Source: an uncultured Mailhella sp. (GTDB lineage: Bacteria > Desulfobacterota > Desulfovibrionia > Desulfovibrionales > Desulfovibrionaceae). From it: a stretch of DNA of 38,834 nucleotides. The notes under the pieces were generated by a model, which saw nothing but the letters and a program-made list of their open reading frames with translations, made no database searches and was not told the origin of the DNA. The stretch covers positions 1 through 38,834 of the forward strand of contig CALUPQ010000081.1 of NCBI GenBank assembly GCA_944322695.1, written 5' to 3'. Position 1 is the stretch's first letter. Every line of letters begins with the position of its first letter. A program made the translations under genes and the position numbers. Below, in pieces: positions 17,569 through 25,033 of the stretch.

Positions 17569-19050
17569 ATGAAAAAGCTTTGTACGGTCATTATGGTTAT
17601 GAGTTTATGTGTGGCAGCTTCCCCCGCCATGGCACAACCTGAAATTCATCCAACCGGCGTTACTATATACAAGCCGGAAAAAGCATGGCCCGGCTATACG
17701 CTGCTCGGAGTTGCCCCTTTCAACCAGAGCAAAACAGAATATGACGGTTCCTACCTCATCAACATGAACGGTGATGTTCTTAAGAAATGGCCGTTGTATG
17801 ACTCCGTCAAAATTTATCCTGGAGGATATGTATCTGGGCAGCGTGGTGTTCATAACTCAACCAAGATGCTGGAACTCGACTGGGACGGCAATGTCGTATG
17901 GTCCTACCTCGACCACCGCATGAATCATGACGCTCAGCGCTGGCCGAACCCCGTTGGATACTACACGCCGGAAAAAGGCATGGCCCCCCCGGCTCTGAAT
18001 GCTCCCCGTACTCTCATTAACAGCGGAGAAGGCCTGCTGCAAAAGCACGATATGCCCAACAATCTGGTTTTGCGAGATTGCCAGTTCTTTGAAGTGGACT
18101 GGTCCGGCAAAGTGCTCTGGCAGTGGAAGCTCAGCGATCATTGGAAAGAGCTGAATCTCAGCGAACAGGCTCTTAAAGCTCTGGCCGTAAATAAGAAATA
18201 CGACCCTAAAAAGGGCCTGGACTGGGCACATATCAACAGCCTGAGCTACATAGGCCCCAACCCCTGGTATGATGCAGGAGATGAACGTTTCAATCCTGAA
18301 AATCTTCTTTTCAGCATAAGAAACATCAATTTCGTCGGAATAGTTGACAAGAAAAGCGGTAAGATTGTCTGGAGACTTGGTCCAGACGCCAGAGAGCAGA
18401 AAAGCTGGATGAAAATCGGTCAGCTGATAGGTCCCCACGGCGCCCATATCATTCCCAAGGGGCTCCCAGGGGCAGGCAATCTGCTGGTTTTCGACAACGG
18501 CGGTTACGGAGGGCTTGGCAACTCGACCGGCACCTCTCCCGACGGCAACAACATAGAACGCCGCCACTACTCCCGTGTGCTTGAAATCAATCCCGTTACC
18601 TTCCAGACCGTTTGGGAGTATTCTACGTATACGGCCCTTCAGCCCACGCTCAAGGGAAATACTCGTCAGGTCTCCAAGGTATTCTTCTCTCTCTTCACCA
18701 GTAACGCACAGCGTCTTCCCAACGGCAATACTCTGATATGTGAAGGTGGTACCGGTCGTATTTTTGAAGTGACCGCCGATAACGAGCTTGTCTGGGAATT
18801 TGTGGACTACTATTCTCGCGATATCGACAACTTCAATACTGTTTTCAGAGCCTATCGTATTCCTTATGAGTGGATTCCCCAGTTGACCCCGCCGAAGAAG
18901 GAAGACCATAAGGCTGTCATACCTCCCCGCATGATTCAGTTCCGCCTGATTCCCGGAGAAAACGGTTCCGTCGCCAAGCCTGTCGTTATCGATGAACAGC
19001 AGTTCCTGAAGGATGACCCGGCCCTTCCCGTACTGCCCAAACTGGATTAG
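17569..19050 (+). CDS. Arylsulfotransferase (ASST) family protein, Sec-exported
   Basis: 493 residues from ATG 17569 (GGAGG upstream). A Sec signal peptide (MKKLCTVIMVMSLCVAASPAMA) replaces the Tat signal of the paralogue at 14746. Shared blocks are TGVTIYKPEKAWPGYTL, LINMNGDVLKKW, DWDGNVVWSY, INSLSYIGPNPWYD, IIPKGLPGAGNLLVFDNGG and NAQRLPNGNTLI. Candidate active-site residues are His221 (HINS), His290/His293 (PHGAH) and Arg336 (YSR). The two ASSTs are clearly paralogous but diverged and may act on different phenols or donors. The G+C content is lower than in neighbouring housekeeping genes (18061-18120 is 30 of 60), suggesting separate acquisition rather than recent duplication. An HhH gene follows 216 bases downstream. 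Confidence 0.88.
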   Translation: MKKLCTVIMVMSLCVAASPAMAQPEIHPTGVTIYKPEKAWPGYTLLGVAPFNQSKTEYDGSYLINMNGDVLKKWPLYDSVKIYPGGYVSGQRGVHNSTKMLELDWDGNVVWSYLDHRMNHDAQRWPNPVGYYTPEKGMAPPALNAPRTLINSGEGLLQKHDMPNNLVLRDCQFFEVDWSGKVLWQWKLSDHWKELNLSEQALKALAVNKKYDPKKGLDWAHINSLSYIGPNPWYDAGDERFNPENLLFSIRNINFVGIVDKKSGKIVWRLGPDAREQKSWMKIGQLIGPHGAHIIPKGLPGAGNLLVFDNGGYGGLGNSTGTSPDGNNIERRHYSRVLEINPVTFQTVWEYSTYTALQPTLKGNTRQVSKVFFSLFTSNAQRLPNGNTLICEGGTGRIFEVTADNELVWEFVDYYSRDIDNFNTVFRAYRIPYEWIPQLTPPKKEDHKAVIPPRMIQFRLIPGENGSVAKPVVIDEQQFLKDDPALPVLPKLD

Positions 19051-19066
19051 AAAGGAATTCCTGCAC

Positions 19067-19131
19067 GGAGCGGAGGCCGTCCCAAGCCGGGGAACATCGC
19101 TTCCCAGACTTCATCGGAACGTCTCCGCTCC
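19067..19131 (+). repeat. Inverted repeat between assT2 and HhH gene 3
   Basis: GGAGCGGAG (19067-19075) and CTCCGCTCC (19123-19131) form a 9-bp stem enclosing 47 bases, without a T run. It parallels the hairpin between assT1 and its HhH gene. Confidence 0.55.
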
Positions 19132-19266
19132 ACCTGTTTGCTGATATGGGACCTCCCAGAAACAAGGTTACCAAAAAGCAAAACACTCAGTGATTCCACT
19201 TCTCATCTGAACGCGGGATTCCCCGTCTCACCACGAATGCAGCATGCTTCCAAGGAGTAAGACCTC

Positions 19267-19590
19267 ATGAAAAAAGTCCTGTCGATAGCTGCCATACTGT
19301 GCCTTCTTTCAGGAACAGCAGAAGCCGTTGAACGCATTGATATCAACAGCGCCACTGTTGATGAGCTATCTGAAGTCGAATGCTTCGATAAAGAAATGGC
19401 TCAATCCATTGCTTCTTACAGAGAAAAAAATGGCCCCTTCAAAAACGTCGTACAGTTCATGATGATTCCCGGCATGACAACGGATTTGTCGGCGATTCTT
19501 GAGCCCGAGGCGGAGGGAGACAAATTTACAATAAACATGGCAATCCCGGAAGAACTCAACATGGAAATTTTCGACGCTCCCGTCTACTGA
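19267..19590 (+). CDS. Small secreted helix-hairpin-helix protein 3
   Basis: 107 residues (AAGGAG upstream) with a Sec signal ending GTAEA. A ComEA-like start, IDINSATVDELSEVECFDKEMAQSIASYREKNGPF, is followed by the second hairpin MMIPGMTTDLSAI and a tail with EPEAEGDKFTIN and an acidic C-terminus. The conserved Gly pairs of DNA-binding HhH motifs are absent. It is the last gene of the second ASST operon, closed by a strong terminator. Confidence 0.82.
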   Translation: MKKVLSIAAILCLLSGTAEAVERIDINSATVDELSEVECFDKEMAQSIASYREKNGPFKNVVQFMMIPGMTTDLSAILEPEAEGDKFTINMAIPEELNMEIFDAPVY

Positions 19591-19633
19591 AAAACTCTGA
19601 TTTTGCATTGGACGATAAAAAAGCGCCGTCAAG

Positions 19634-19674
19634 CATCGTGCAGCAATAAAACCTGTTGCACGATGTTTGTTTTC
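19634..19674 (+). terminator. Terminator of assT operon 2
   Basis: CATCGTGCAGCA - ATAAAACC - TGTTGCACGATG, a 12-bp stem (one G-T pair), followed by TTTGTTTTC. Confidence 0.9.
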
Positions 19675-19727
19675 TAAAAACGTCGAATCAGAATGAACTC
19701 TCCTGGCATGCAGCTTTCTCTTTATGC

Positions 19728-19915
19728 CTTCCGTCAACTAGGCCGAACTGATTGAGTTTATCTTAAGGGGCCTTCTGCTATGCCAAGAAGTTCGGACTCC
19801 TGCGTCTCATTTCCGCCGAAAAGGGAAAGCTTCCATGCAGGCATGGCACATGGACTCGGAAAGAGACAGCGGCGTATCCGAGCCTCTATTTCCCCGGCAG
19901 AAGGCATGGTAAAAA
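19728..19915 (-). pseudogene. Decayed C-terminal fragment of a sigma-54 response regulator
   Basis: This stretch aligns base by base with the 3' end of the intact regulator gene (23320-23520). Shared words include AGGCCGAACTG, AGAAGTTCGG, GACAGCGGCGTATCCGA and, in translation, GNETQESELLGIA against GNKTQAAELLGIG of the Fis-type helix. A one-base deletion near 19779 and an indel of about 14 bases near 19830 break the frame, so no functional protein can be made. Only the DNA-binding end and linker survive; the receiver and ATPase domains are missing. It marks a second regulator that once sat beside assT operon 2, oriented like the living copy. Confidence 0.8.
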
Positions 19916-20232
19916 CTCGTGTCTTCTGTACAGGCTTCCTCCGGCGGAAGATGTGCCTATGACATAAGCCATATCCCCTGCTCACCACACAGCCCGTACC
20001 GGAAAATTATCAGGACTTTTCCCAAAAACTTGGATTCCGCCCGTTTGACAACGACGCCTTTCCCTGAATATGTTCTGAATCATGACAGGGAATAGCTTCC
20101 GGCAGACCATTCTGTCTTTAAAATGCGTTCAACCGCTCCCCACCGGCGGGAAAAGTATTCATCGGGGGGCAGGCCACCCCTGCCGTCGGCATCGCCGAGC
20201 CTTCAATACCTGTGGAAAACTGAGAGGGGCAC
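19916..20232 (+). promoter_or_regulatory. Molybdoenzyme upstream region with sigma-70-like promoter
   Basis: No gene is seen. TTGACA (20045-20050), an 18-base spacer and TATGTT (20069-20074) form a plausible sigma-70 promoter about 160 bases before the gene. The leader contains the hairpin GGCAGG-CCACC-CCTGCC (20168-20184). No sigma-54 promoter and no TGTGC-N8-GCACA palindrome was found here, so this operon may be controlled differently from its neighbours. Confidence 0.5.
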
Positions 20233-22500
20233 ATGACAGACAGTACCAGTCTTAACACTTCAAGTACCGGAAAAACCTATCCGGCCAGCGCGCCCACCGG
20301 CCCCCTCACGCTGGAGCAGGCGGAAGCAATGGCCGCACGCCGGGGCGAAACGGTGGTGCCCACCTGGTGCGGCATGTGCGGGCCGCGGGGCAACTGCGCC
20401 GTCTATGCCTTTGTGAAGGACGGAAAATTTCTCCGCGTGGCGGGCATGAAGGAAGCCCCCTCCAACAGAGGAGGCCTGTGCTGCAAGGCCCACGCCGCGC
20501 CGCAGTGGGTCTATTCCGGGGACAGGCTCACCACGCCGCTGAAGCGCGTGGGGGAAAAGGGGGAAGGCAGGTTCGTTCCCATAAGCTGGGACGAGGCGCT
20601 GCAAACCATAGCTGACACGCTGAAGGCGCAGAAAAAGGCCTTCGGCCCCGAATCCCTCGCCGTTCTTTCCCCCGCAAGGCGCAACTACAGCGAATATCTC
20701 TACCGCCTTCTCACCGCGCACGGCAGTCCCAACTACGGGCACAGCGGCATCTGCGCCATGCAGCTTTTCTTCGGCTTCTGCCATACCGTGGGCGCGCGCC
20801 CCGTGCCGGACTATAAGAACGCCGACGTCATCCTCATCTGGGGCAAGCAGCCCGTGTATTCCGGCCCGCCGCTGGGCTCGGCCGCAGCCCTGGTGAAGGC
20901 CTTCCACCGCGGCGCGCGCATCTACGCCATCAAACCTTCCCTCGAAGCGGACGGCAGCTTCGCCACGGACTGGATTGCCGTCCGGCCCGGCACGGACGCG
21001 GCGCTCGCTCTCGCCATGCTCCATGTGGTCACGCGCGAGAACCTCATCGACAAAGAATTCGTGGAGAAGTGGTGCTACGGCTACGACAGGCTGGCCGAAC
21101 ACGTGCGTCAGTATTCTCCCGCCTGGGCGGAAAACGTCTGCGGCGTGCCGGCCGCGACCATCGAGGAGCTGGCCCGCACCTACGCCACCACCAAAAGAGC
21201 CACCATCGACTTCGGCAACGGCCTCGAACATGCCCCATCCGCCAGCGACGCCATCCGCGCCATCGCCATGCTCATGGCCGTCACCGGGCACCTCGACAGG
21301 CCGGGCGGAAACCTGTTCCCGGGCAAGGGTTCCACCATGCCCGCGCCGCGCAGCGTACACCTGAAGGAGCGCTACGCCCCCGAATGGCTGGACAAGATTG
21401 TGGGACCGGAATTTCCGCGCGTCTTTCAGCCCTTCCGGGAAGGAACCTCCGCCGCCTACCCGCGCCTTTTTGCAGACGTGCTGAAGGATTCTCCCGTCAT
21501 CCACACCATCATCGCGCCGGGCAGCCAGCCCACGGTGAGCACCCGTAACCCGCGCGGGGTCATCGAGGCGCTGAAAAAGCTGGACTTCTACGTCGTCATC
21601 GACACGCACCGCACCGCGGACACGGCCTATGCCGACATCGTGCTGCCCGCCCTCACCCCCTACGAAATCGACCATCCCTTCGAAGTGCGCGGTCCCTTCA
21701 TCATGGCCCGCAACAAAGTCGTCGAACCCGTGGGACAGGGCCGCTCCATGCAGCAGATTATCATGGACATCGGCGTGGCTCTCGGATACGGCGACGACTT
21801 CTGGCAGGGAGACATGAAGACGGCCATGGACTGGCAGCTCGAACCGCTCGGCATGACCATGGAGGAGCTCCGCGCCCACCGCACGGGCATCGTCTATCCT
21901 CCGGCCGGAGAGCGTACCTTTGAAAAGTACGACGAGGTGTTCCACACCCGAAGCTCCCGCCTGGACAGGGCCCCGTACCTTGCACAGGGCAAGGTCGCGC
22001 TGTACAACACGCGGTTCGAGGAGGCAGGCTTTGCTCCCATGCCGCGCTGGGTGGAGCCCGTGGAAAGCGTGAGCGGCACGCCGGAGCTGTTGAAGGACTA
22101 CCCTCTCGTCCTGTCCGACTACCACACGTCCCGCAGCTTTTCCGCAGGATGGCAGCGCAACGTGCCGTATCTGCGCGAGGTGGAAAAGGAGCCCTCCCTG
22201 CACATACACCCGGAAACGGCAAAAGAGCACGGCATAGCAGACGGGGACAGAGTCACCGTCACCTCGCCTCACGGCAGCCTCACGGTCCGTGCCGAATACT
22301 ACCCCGGCATAAGAAAGGACACGGTCATGCTGCTGCACGGCTGGTGGCAGGGCTGCAAGGAGCTCGGCCTTGCCGACATGCCGCTGCTGGACGGAGGAGC
22401 CAACGTCAACGTTCTCTACTCACCCGACCTTGAAAGAGGAGCCGACCCCCTCGTCACGGCCATAGGCAGCCAGACGCTGGTCAACGTGCGCAGGGCCTGA
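20233..22500 (+). CDS. Molybdopterin-dependent oxidoreductase, catalytic subunit (cytoplasmic, DMSO reductase family)
   Basis: 755 residues. An N-terminal [4Fe-4S] motif C46-x2-C49-x5-C55 plus Cys83/84, then bis-MGD domains with WDEALQTIA, GSPNYGHSGICAMQ (Cys174 is the candidate Mo ligand), and a C-terminal molydopterin dinucleotide-binding domain (HPETAKEHGIADGDRVTVTSPHG). No Tat or Sec signal is present, so it should act in the cytoplasm, unlike PhsA/PsrA or DmsA. Cytoplasmic two-subunit members include pyrogallol-phloroglucinol transhydroxylase; related enzymes dehydroxylate catechols. Given adjoining phenol-handling sulfotransferases, a phenolic substrate is attractive but is inference. 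GAGAGGGG precedes the start, and the Fe-S partner follows 24 bases on. Confidence 0.85.
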   Translation: MTDSTSLNTSSTGKTYPASAPTGPLTLEQAEAMAARRGETVVPTWCGMCGPRGNCAVYAFVKDGKFLRVAGMKEAPSNRGGLCCKAHAAPQWVYSGDRLTTPLKRVGEKGEGRFVPISWDEALQTIADTLKAQKKAFGPESLAVLSPARRNYSEYLYRLLTAHGSPNYGHSGICAMQLFFGFCHTVGARPVPDYKNADVILIWGKQPVYSGPPLGSAAALVKAFHRGARIYAIKPSLEADGSFATDWIAVRPGTDAALALAMLHVVTRENLIDKEFVEKWCYGYDRLAEHVRQYSPAWAENVCGVPAATIEELARTYATTKRATIDFGNGLEHAPSASDAIRAIAMLMAVTGHLDRPGGNLFPGKGSTMPAPRSVHLKERYAPEWLDKIVGPEFPRVFQPFREGTSAAYPRLFADVLKDSPVIHTIIAPGSQPTVSTRNPRGVIEALKKLDFYVVIDTHRTADTAYADIVLPALTPYEIDHPFEVRGPFIMARNKVVEPVGQGRSMQQIIMDIGVALGYGDDFWQGDMKTAMDWQLEPLGMTMEELRAHRTGIVYPPAGERTFEKYDEVFHTRSSRLDRAPYLAQGKVALYNTRFEEAGFAPMPRWVEPVESVSGTPELLKDYPLVLSDYHTSRSFSAGWQRNVPYLREVEKEPSLHIHPETAKEHGIADGDRVTVTSPHGSLTVRAEYYPGIRKDTVMLLHGWWQGCKELGLADMPLLDGGANVNVLYSPDLERGADPLVTAIGSQTLVNVRRA

Positions 22501-22524
22501 GCCCGGTACCGCAAGGACGTATCC

Positions 22525-23037
22525 ATGAATACCGAATACAAGATTCTGTTTGATGCGGAGCGCTGCGTGGCCTGTCACGGCTGCGTCGTCGCCTGCAGGG
22601 CATGGCGGGAACTTCCGACGGACATCTTTTTCCGCCGCCTGGAAACCATCTGGCAGAAAGGGGAACCCATGCCCCGCCTGCGCCATGCGTCCGTGGCCTG
22701 CCAGCACTGCGCGGAGCCTGCCTGCGTGGAGGCCTGCCCCGTGGGCGCCATCCGTAAAAACGCCGACGGCCTCGTGCTGGTGGATGAAGACTCGTGCGTG
22801 GGCTGCCGCGCCTGCGAAAGCGCCTGCCCCTTCGGCGTGCCGCAGTATCCCGAAAAGAGCGGCGGGAACATGGCCAAGTGCGACCTGTGCCTCGGTCGCT
22901 TCGACATGGAAAAGGAAGAGCCTCCCTGCGTGGCCACCTGCCCCACCCGCGCCCTCGCTCTGGTGAGGATGGATGCGGAAGAAAAGAAGCGGACGGAAAA
23001 GGCCCTGCTCAACCTGCTGGCCTCCGGCACTCTGTAG
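22525..23037 (+). CDS. Four-cluster ferredoxin-type electron-transfer subunit
   Basis: 170 residues with four Cys groups of the DmsB/PhsB type: CVACHGCVVAC, CQHCAEPACVEACP, CVGCRACESACP, and CDLC followed later by CVATCP. No signal or membrane segment is present. It lies 24 bases behind the molybdoenzyme gene and surely forms its partner, passing electrons between the [4Fe-4S] centre of the large subunit and a soluble donor. No membrane anchor subunit gene follows, consistent with a soluble heterodimer. Confidence 0.9.
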   Translation: MNTEYKILFDAERCVACHGCVVACRAWRELPTDIFFRRLETIWQKGEPMPRLRHASVACQHCAEPACVEACPVGAIRKNADGLVLVDEDSCVGCRACESACPFGVPQYPEKSGGNMAKCDLCLGRFDMEKEEPPCVATCPTRALALVRMDAEEKKRTEKALLNLLASGTL

Positions 23038-23252
23038 CCAGTCCCGATGCTCCGGCGCACAAGTCCGGGCAAACGGGAAAGACCTCCCCCACCACCGAGG
23101 CCGGCTCCTCCCCTCTGCACAAGACAGCGGCGGCCCCGTTTCTTTGGAGCCGCCCTCCCGAATGCGGCCGGGCAAGACCGCGCTTCTCCCGCCAGAGGCT
23201 CCGGCAGCATGCCGCATCTGCACGCGCCACGCCCGCATGAGCGTCATGAAGG

Positions 23253-23288
23253 AAAAAGGACGGCTTCTTTGAAAAGCCGCCCTTTTTT
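23253..23288. terminator. Bidirectional terminator between molybdoenzyme operon and regulator
   Basis: AAAAAGGACGGCTT - loop - AAGCCGCCCTTTTTT, with one A/C mismatch. Poly-A on the left and poly-T on the right let it end the convergent transcripts from both sides. Confidence 0.85.
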
Positions 23289-23312
23289 CATTTGAACCAC
23301 AAGCCGGGAAAA

Positions 23313-24707
23313 CTATCCCTTCCTGTCCATGAGGCCGAACTGCTCAAGCTTGTCGTAAAGCGTTCTTCTGCCTATGCCGAGAAGTTCGGCCGCCTGCGTC
23401 TTATTTCCGCTGCACAGGGCAAGCGCCTGCTGCAGCGCCTGAACTTCGGCGTTGCGCACGGCGTCGGAAAGGGACAGCGGCGTATCCGAAGCGCCGACGT
23501 CCCCGGATGAAGGCACGGTGAAGGGCACGGCATCCGCAAGGGAGCCCAGGGATTCGGGCATGAGCTTGTCGCCCTCCGTCAGAAGAAAGGCCCTCTCCAG
23601 CACATTTTCCAGTTCGCGGATGTTGCCCTTCCACGGCTGGCTGTACAGAATGTTCATGGCCGCCGGGCTTATCTGCGTCACGTTGCGGCCGTAGCGCGCG
23701 TTGAAGCGGTTGATGAAAAAGCCGATAAGAGCCGCAAGGTCCTCGCGTCTCTCGCGCAGCGGCGGAAGATACAGCGGAATGACGGAAAGACGGTAGAAAA
23801 GGTCCTCACGGAAGCGCCCCGTCTTCACGTCCTCTTCCAGGCGGCGGTGCGTGGCCGCGATGAAGCGCACGTCGATGCTCACGCTTTTGTTGCTGCCCAC
23901 GGGACGGATTTCATGTTCCTGAATGGCGCGCAGCAGCTTGGCCTGCGTGGAAGGGGAAAGCTCGCCTATTTCGTCCAGAAACACCGTGCCGCCCTGCGCC
24001 TCCTCCAGAAGGCCGCGGCGGCTGTTCACCGCGCCGGTGAAGGCGCCCTTCACATGCCCGAAAAGCTCGCTCTCAAGAAGGGATTCCGGCAACGCCGCGC
24101 AGTCGATGGTGAGAAAGGGTCTGTCCCTGAACGCGCTTGCGCGATGCACGTATTCCGCAAGCCTGCTCTTGCCCGTACCCGTCTCGCCGGTAATGAGAAT
24201 GGGCACGCTGGTGGCCGCCACCTTGCGGATGATTTGCAAAACCTGCTTCATGGCGGGGCTGTTGTATATCATGGACACCTGAGTGTGTTCTTCGCAGGGC
24301 TTTTCCTGAAGCTGGCTGTGCAGCCTCGCATGCTCGGCCGCGCGCTGCACCAGGGAGGCGAGCTCGGCATTGTTCACGGGCTTGGTCAGGTAGCTGTATG
24401 CGCCGAGCTGCACGGCCTCCACCGCGCTTTCGATGGTGCCCACGCCCGTCATCATGATGAAGGGCAGCTGGGCGTTCATGGCGCGCACGCGGCGCAGCAC
24501 CTCAAGCCCGCTCATGCCGGGCATGGAAAGGTCGCACACCACCACGTCTATGCCGCCCGCGGCCATGCGGGCCAGCGCCCTTTCGCCGGAAAGGGCCGTT
24601 TCCGTCTTCCAGCCCTTGCGGGAAAAAAGCAGGGCCAGAATTTCATGCCACTCGGGGTCGTCGTCCACCACCAGAATCTGATAACCGCTTTTTCTGCTTT
24701 CGCTCAT
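23313..24707 (-). CDS. Sigma-54-dependent response regulator (NtrC family)
   Basis: 464 residues from 24707, preceded by AGGTGAG; the longer frame upstream has no conserved start. Order: receiver domain (Asp15-17 acidic pocket, phospho-acceptor Asp59 in CDLSMPG, Thr at MMTG, Lys at TKP), AAA+ domain with Walker A GETGTGKS (Lys180), sigma-54 contact loop GAFTGA (221-226) and Walker B VFLDEIGEL, then a Fis-type helix-turn-helix GNKTQAAELLGIGRRTLYDKL at the C-terminus. All key residues are intact. It should bind upstream palindromes and drive sigma-54 promoters after phosphorylation, probably by the kinase at 12582-14522. It is divergent from the third sigma-54 operon, with two candidate binding sites in between. 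Confidence 0.93.
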   Translation of the reverse strand: MSESRKSGYQILVVDDDPEWHEILALLFSRKGWKTETALSGERALARMAAGGIDVVVCDLSMPGMSGLEVLRRVRAMNAQLPFIMMTGVGTIESAVEAVQLGAYSYLTKPVNNAELASLVQRAAEHARLHSQLQEKPCEEHTQVSMIYNSPAMKQVLQIIRKVAATSVPILITGETGTGKSRLAEYVHRASAFRDRPFLTIDCAALPESLLESELFGHVKGAFTGAVNSRRGLLEEAQGGTVFLDEIGELSPSTQAKLLRAIQEHEIRPVGSNKSVSIDVRFIAATHRRLEEDVKTGRFREDLFYRLSVIPLYLPPLRERREDLAALIGFFINRFNARYGRNVTQISPAAMNILYSQPWKGNIRELENVLERAFLLTEGDKLMPESLGSLADAVPFTVPSSGDVGASDTPLSLSDAVRNAEVQALQQALALCSGNKTQAAELLGIGRRTLYDKLEQFGLMDRKG

Positions 24708-24790
24708 CGTCTCACCTGAAGCGTCATTTTGCAAAGAACATAGTAGCGGCAACGCAGGCGCGCGTAAAGAAAAACCCGTTTTTTCCCCCT

Positions 24791-24808
24791 TGCGCGGAGT
24801 GCGGCACA
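24791..24808. promoter_or_regulatory. Candidate activator-binding palindrome, site A of operon 3
   Basis: TGCGCGGAGTGCGGCACA fits TGTGC-N8-GCACA at nine of ten positions and shares 15 of 18 bases with the reverse complement of the perfect site at 14580. Its centre is about 141 bases upstream of the expected start and about 90 from the regulator's own start codon. Confidence 0.62.
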
Positions 24809-24820
24809 GCAAAAGCCGGC

Positions 24821-24838
24821 TGTGCACAAACCCGCACA
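24821..24838. promoter_or_regulatory. Candidate activator-binding palindrome, site B of operon 3
   Basis: TGTGCACAAACCCGCACA matches TGTGC-N8-GCACA at all ten positions. It lies 30 bases from site A, the same phasing as the pair before assT operon 1. Confidence 0.66.
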
Positions 24839-24914
24839 GGCTCCCGCCGGAGCCTATCCTTCTCAAGCGGCCATGCACTTTATAACATCGTGCAATCATT
24901 ACATATCATCTTTT

Positions 24915-24930
24915 TGGAACGATTCCTGCA
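24915..24930 (+). promoter_or_regulatory. Sigma-54 promoter of operon 3
   Basis: TGGAACGATTCCTGCA: the -24 GG and -12 GC doublets are correctly spaced. It differs from consensus at the fourth base (A for C) and at the first T of TTGCA. The expected start near 24941 leaves a leader of about 93 bases. Confidence 0.75.
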
Positions 24931-25033
24931 TAACACTCGCATGGCAAGACTTCTCCGTTCCGTCCGGTGCACGCCTGCGGAAACGGGTACCCCTTCCTTT
25001 CGGCCAGACCTTTCAAAACACAAGGAAGTTTTA

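Noticed and set aside
20260-22338. 692-codon frame antisense to the molybdoenzyme
   Set aside because: Shadow of a GC-rich gene; no ribosome site or recognisable motif.
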